64,000 nucleotides of DNA from CAJQQK01 sp965224225. Lineage in GTDB: Bacteria > Pseudomonadota > Alphaproteobacteria > Rhizobiales > Hyphomicrobiaceae. Numbering within the stretch: position 1 is the first letter of the stretch; each line of letters starts with the position of its first letter. The notes under the pieces were generated by a model. It was not told the DNA's origin, made no database searches, and saw only the letters and a program-made list of their open reading frames with translations. The stretch spans positions 62,001-126,000 of the forward strand of contig CBDCZF010000032.1 of assembly GCA_965224225.1 (NCBI GenBank), written 5' to 3'. A program made the position numbers and the translations under genes. Below, in pieces: positions 61,593 to 64,000 of the stretch.

Positions 61593-63102
61593 CGGTCGAC
61601 GCCATTCGCGGAACCGCCGGTGACCGCCGAATGGTGACACTTAGTGCTCCGATCGTAAACGCGATCATCGCCGCACACCAAACGGCTACGGTTGCGAGCG
61701 ACTGCCAGCCATCCCGATGCCCGATCACATTGATAAGGCCGGAGCCCAACGCAACGGCGCCTAGCGCAAGTCCAACTGCCAGCGCGGCTCGAAGGTACAG
61801 TCCCGCAAAGAACCCGGCCGACAGCCTGTTCCGCATGAAGACCGGCAGCGCGATCATTACTGCTGCGATTTCGCCCGCGGCCAATCCTGCCGCCAGTCCG
61901 CCAGCACCGCCATCGCCAACGAGCCAGATTGCGACCCCGGCAGCGGTCACCAACTGGATCAGGTATATCAACGCAATGGCCGCGAGTTCATTTGCATGGA
62001 GAAGGGCTGCCTGCAGCGGCAGGAACGGCGATACGACCAGCAACGCACCGAACAGCGGCCCGATGACGGCTTGATCGAACAAACCATGGCGGCCTGCCCA
62101 GAAGATCATGAATGCGTCGCCGAACAGCCAGACCGCTGCAGCGAGCACGGCACTGATCAGCGCCATCACGGACGCTGCCTGCCGCAACTCCGGTTCGCTG
62201 CCATGCCAACCGATTGCCGCAACTTTGCTTGAGACCTCGACACCAACGGCCAGGGCCAACATTTGGGCAACCGAACGGCCGAGATTGGCAAGCGTGCGCA
62301 TCAAAACGAAGCCGGCAACTACTGCGCCGCCAAAGCCGAAAGCCGCAAGCAGCAGTACAGGCCCGTGCAGCAGCACAACGGCAGCGGCCTGAACGATGGC
62401 AAGCCAGCGCACGGCCCCTGCGATTGCTGAAAGGTCAGCGAGGCCCGGACGATGCCAGGCAATCGATACTTCCGGATACCGGCGACGGAGATCACCGAGC
62501 AGAATGAGCGAGCCGGCAAAGCCCTGGACGATCAGCTGTACAACGGCGAGTGACAAGGGCCCGGCACCAGCGAGGACGGCAAACATAATGGCGCAAACAC
62601 TCAATGCCGCTATTGCGACGTCGACCATGAGACCGCGCGCGAATTCGCCACGTCCCCGATAAATCTGGGAGACCGCGCCGCGCATGATCTGTAGCACCTG
62701 GCTTGCCGCCAGAACCAACAACACGATGCGGCTGTCCTCAAAATCAAGGACGGCCAAATGCAGGACAGGCTCGATCGGCGCACAGAAAGCCACGATGCCT
62801 GCACCGGCGAGCAGCGCACTACCGAGCACCGCGTAGAGGAACAGGCTGACCCCGATCAGACGTGTGAATTCGCGCTCGTCGCCGAGCACGTGCAGTTGGC
62901 GCCATCGATTGCCGAAATAGATGTTGAGGCTTGCCTCGAACATCGTCAGCAGTCCGGCCAGGGCAACCAGGCTCGTCCAGTCGGCAAATTGATGCTCACC
63001 CCAGACGCGCAGCATCAGCCCGACCAGCACCAGCCGCTCGGCCATGGCGACCGTCAGCGCCAGCAGCTGAGCGGCGAAGTTGCTAGCGACGGCCCGCAGC
63101 AT
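61585..63102 (-). CDS. Polysaccharide flippase-like membrane protein (Wzx/MATE-like)
   Basis: 505 aa with about twelve to fourteen hydrophobic segments across the whole length, beginning 'LRAVASNFAAQLLALTVAMA'. Segments such as 'AIAGAVRWLAIVQAAAVVLL' and 'AGFVLMRTLANLGRSVAQML' follow the usual Wzx pattern. It should move lipid-linked oligosaccharide units across the inner membrane. Unlike the flippase at 20829-22539 this one is intact. It overlaps the polymerase-like gene by 20 bases and the methyltransferase by eight. Confidence 0.8.
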   Translation of the reverse strand: MLRAVASNFAAQLLALTVAMAERLVLVGLMLRVWGEHQFADWTSLVALAGLLTMFEASLNIYFGNRWRQLHVLGDEREFTRLIGVSLFLYAVLGSALLAGAGIVAFCAPIEPVLHLAVLDFEDSRIVLLVLAASQVLQIMRGAVSQIYRGRGEFARGLMVDVAIAALSVCAIMFAVLAGAGPLSLAVVQLIVQGFAGSLILLGDLRRRYPEVSIAWHRPGLADLSAIAGAVRWLAIVQAAAVVLLHGPVLLLAAFGFGGAVVAGFVLMRTLANLGRSVAQMLALAVGVEVSSKVAAIGWHGSEPELRQAASVMALISAVLAAAVWLFGDAFMIFWAGRHGLFDQAVIGPLFGALLVVSPFLPLQAALLHANELAAIALIYLIQLVTAAGVAIWLVGDGGAGGLAAGLAAGEIAAVMIALPVFMRNRLSAGFFAGLYLRAALAVGLALGAVALGSGLINVIGHRDGWQSLATVAVWCAAMIAFTIGALSVTIRRSPAVPRMASTDE

Positions 63103-64000
63103 GCCCCTGGCGATGCAATGGTGCCGGCCGTTCAGTCGTGAACAGCGCGCTGATGGCGGAACTCACGACAATCATGGCGATCATGAACAGGCATGGGCCG
63201 ATCACGTCGATCACGTAGAGTCCGTCGACGCGTGACCCCATACGCACGGCAACGAAGACCGCCGGCATGTACAGCCACGCATCGCTGCGTACGACATCGA
63301 GTGCAAAGCGCGAAACAGTCGCGAGCACCACTGCCCAAGGTACAATCAGCACAACCAGGCCCCACCAGCCGAAGTTCCAGTAGGCTTCGGCAAATATGCC
63401 GGGGCTGACGGATGTGCCGACCTGGCCGGTAGCAAGCGTGTAGAGATTGGTCGCACTATCGGTCATGACCGGCTTGTCGGGCCACAGCCAGCGGGGAATG
63501 AAGGCGAGGGCGGCATTGTCCAGCGTGCCGCCCGGCTGGGCGGCATCGTAGAGATTGACGACCCTGATCCCCCAGGCAATATAGGTAATGCGCAGCCAGG
63601 ATGATTGCACACTTGCATCAGCTTCCGGCACACCAGCAGGATCGGTGAAGTAGGCAATCAGGATTTCCGTACGTGCCCTCAGATCGAGCGCACCTGTTGC
63701 ACCGAACCGGTCTTGGAATTGCAGGCGGGCGTAGCCAACGAGCGGCTGCAGAACGGCAAACACCAGCAACAGAGTGAGCCCCGCCGCGATCAACCGTGCA
63801 AAACTCGCGCGCTGAGTGAGAACCCCGAGCAGCGGAGCGATCAAAGCCAATAGCACCTCCGTCTTGTTGAACATCAGGATGCCGGTCAGGCATTCGGCGC
63901 TGACCAGGGGAACTGCGATGGCAAGCCAGCGCCGATCGAAGCGCAACGCGAACAGCATCAGGAAAAACAGGCCGACATAGATCAAGGCGGCGAGCTGGAC
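63083..64000 (-). CDS. Polysaccharide polymerase-like membrane protein, N-terminus beyond right edge
   Basis: The frame is open from the stop at 63083 through base 64000, so at least 305 residues of the C-terminal part are seen. Hydrophobic helices alternate with a large loop containing 'WLWPDKPVMTDSATNLYTLA' and 'TSVSPGIFAEAYWNFGWWGL', which resembles Wzy-type or EpsG-like O-antigen/exopolysaccharide polymerases. The assignment rests on topology and position next to a flippase. Confidence 0.65.
   Translation of the reverse strand, partial: VQLAALIYVGLFFLMLFALRFDRRWLAIAVPLVSAECLTGILMFNKTEVLLALIAPLLGVLTQRASFARLIAAGLTLLLVFAVLQPLVGYARLQFQDRFGATGALDLRARTEILIAYFTDPAGVPEADASVQSSWLRITYIAWGIRVVNLYDAAQPGGTLDNAALAFIPRWLWPDKPVMTDSATNLYTLATGQVGTSVSPGIFAEAYWNFGWWGLVVLIVPWAVVLATVSRFALDVVRSDAWLYMPAVFVAVRMGSRVDGLYVIDVIGPCLFMIAMIVVSSAISALFTTERPAPLHRQGHAAGRR

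Overview
The window is GC-rich and densely packed, with many four-base ATGA start/stop overlaps and tripartite carboxylate (TRAP, Tct) and ABC uptake systems. Together with a CaiB-rich catabolic gene set, this suggests a soil or marine alphaproteobacterium (Rhodospirillales/Hyphomicrobiales-like). That placement is an inference from gene content; no rRNA or tRNA gene is visible to confirm it.

Layout. 1-5.8 kb: the end of a CaiB-type CoA transferase, a PPOX-family flavoprotein, an HyuA/HyuB hydantoinase-oxoprolinase pair and a divergent Asp/Glu(hydantoin)-racemase-like gene. 5.9-8.3 kb: an AT-richer patch with a sulfotransferase and a secreted beta-helix protein, probably acquired. 8.4-12.0 kb: a three-subunit molybdenum hydroxylase (M-S-L order). 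12.4-19.2 kb: a TRAP transporter whose large permease carries a long soluble coiled-coil tail, then a benzoylformate-decarboxylase-like ThDP enzyme. 19.2-20.8 kb: a PaiB-like protein and a TauD/TfdA dioxygenase. 20.8-23.9 kb: a flippase and a CelD-like acetyltransferase, each broken by an apparent single-base frameshift. 23.9-31.6 kb: a FadB/FadJ-like fusion enzyme, a TctC/TctA-B tricarboxylate-type transporter and its divergent two-component system. 31.6-34.4 kb: an SDR, an enolase-superfamily enzyme and a GST. 34.5-40.3 kb: a complete five-gene oligopeptide-type ABC importer.

The centrepiece is 40.3-50.1 kb. Nine minus-strand genes, overlapping or nearly touching, read in transcription order: F420-dependent glucose-6-phosphate dehydrogenase (fgd), cofE, cofD, cofC, fbiC (CofG-CofH fusion), an LLM-family oxidoreductase, a 6-phosphogluconolactonase, 6-phosphogluconate dehydrogenase and gluconokinase. 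This one apparent operon holds the known dedicated steps of coenzyme F420 synthesis together with an oxidative pentose-phosphate branch whose first enzyme reduces F420. The 6-phosphogluconate dehydrogenase lacks the usual NADP-binding Asn-Arg-Ser/Thr motif (it has Asp-Ala-Trp), so the branch may yield F420H2 and NADH rather than NADPH. Two further LLM-family enzymes, candidate F420H2 or FMNH2 users, lie just downstream at 50.4-51.3 and 52.9-53.9 kb, the latter at the end of an operon with a hydrolase, an SCP2-like protein and a CoA transferase.

50.4-57.8 kb also holds a small secreted Cys-containing protein, a DUF411 protein, a GNAT enzyme and an MFS carrier. From 57.8 kb to the right edge, five overlapping minus-strand genes (glycosyltransferase, NodU/CmcH carbamoyltransferase, methyltransferase, flippase, membrane polymerase-like protein) form part of a surface-polysaccharide locus. 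No CRISPR array, rRNA, tRNA, transposase or phage gene was recognised.
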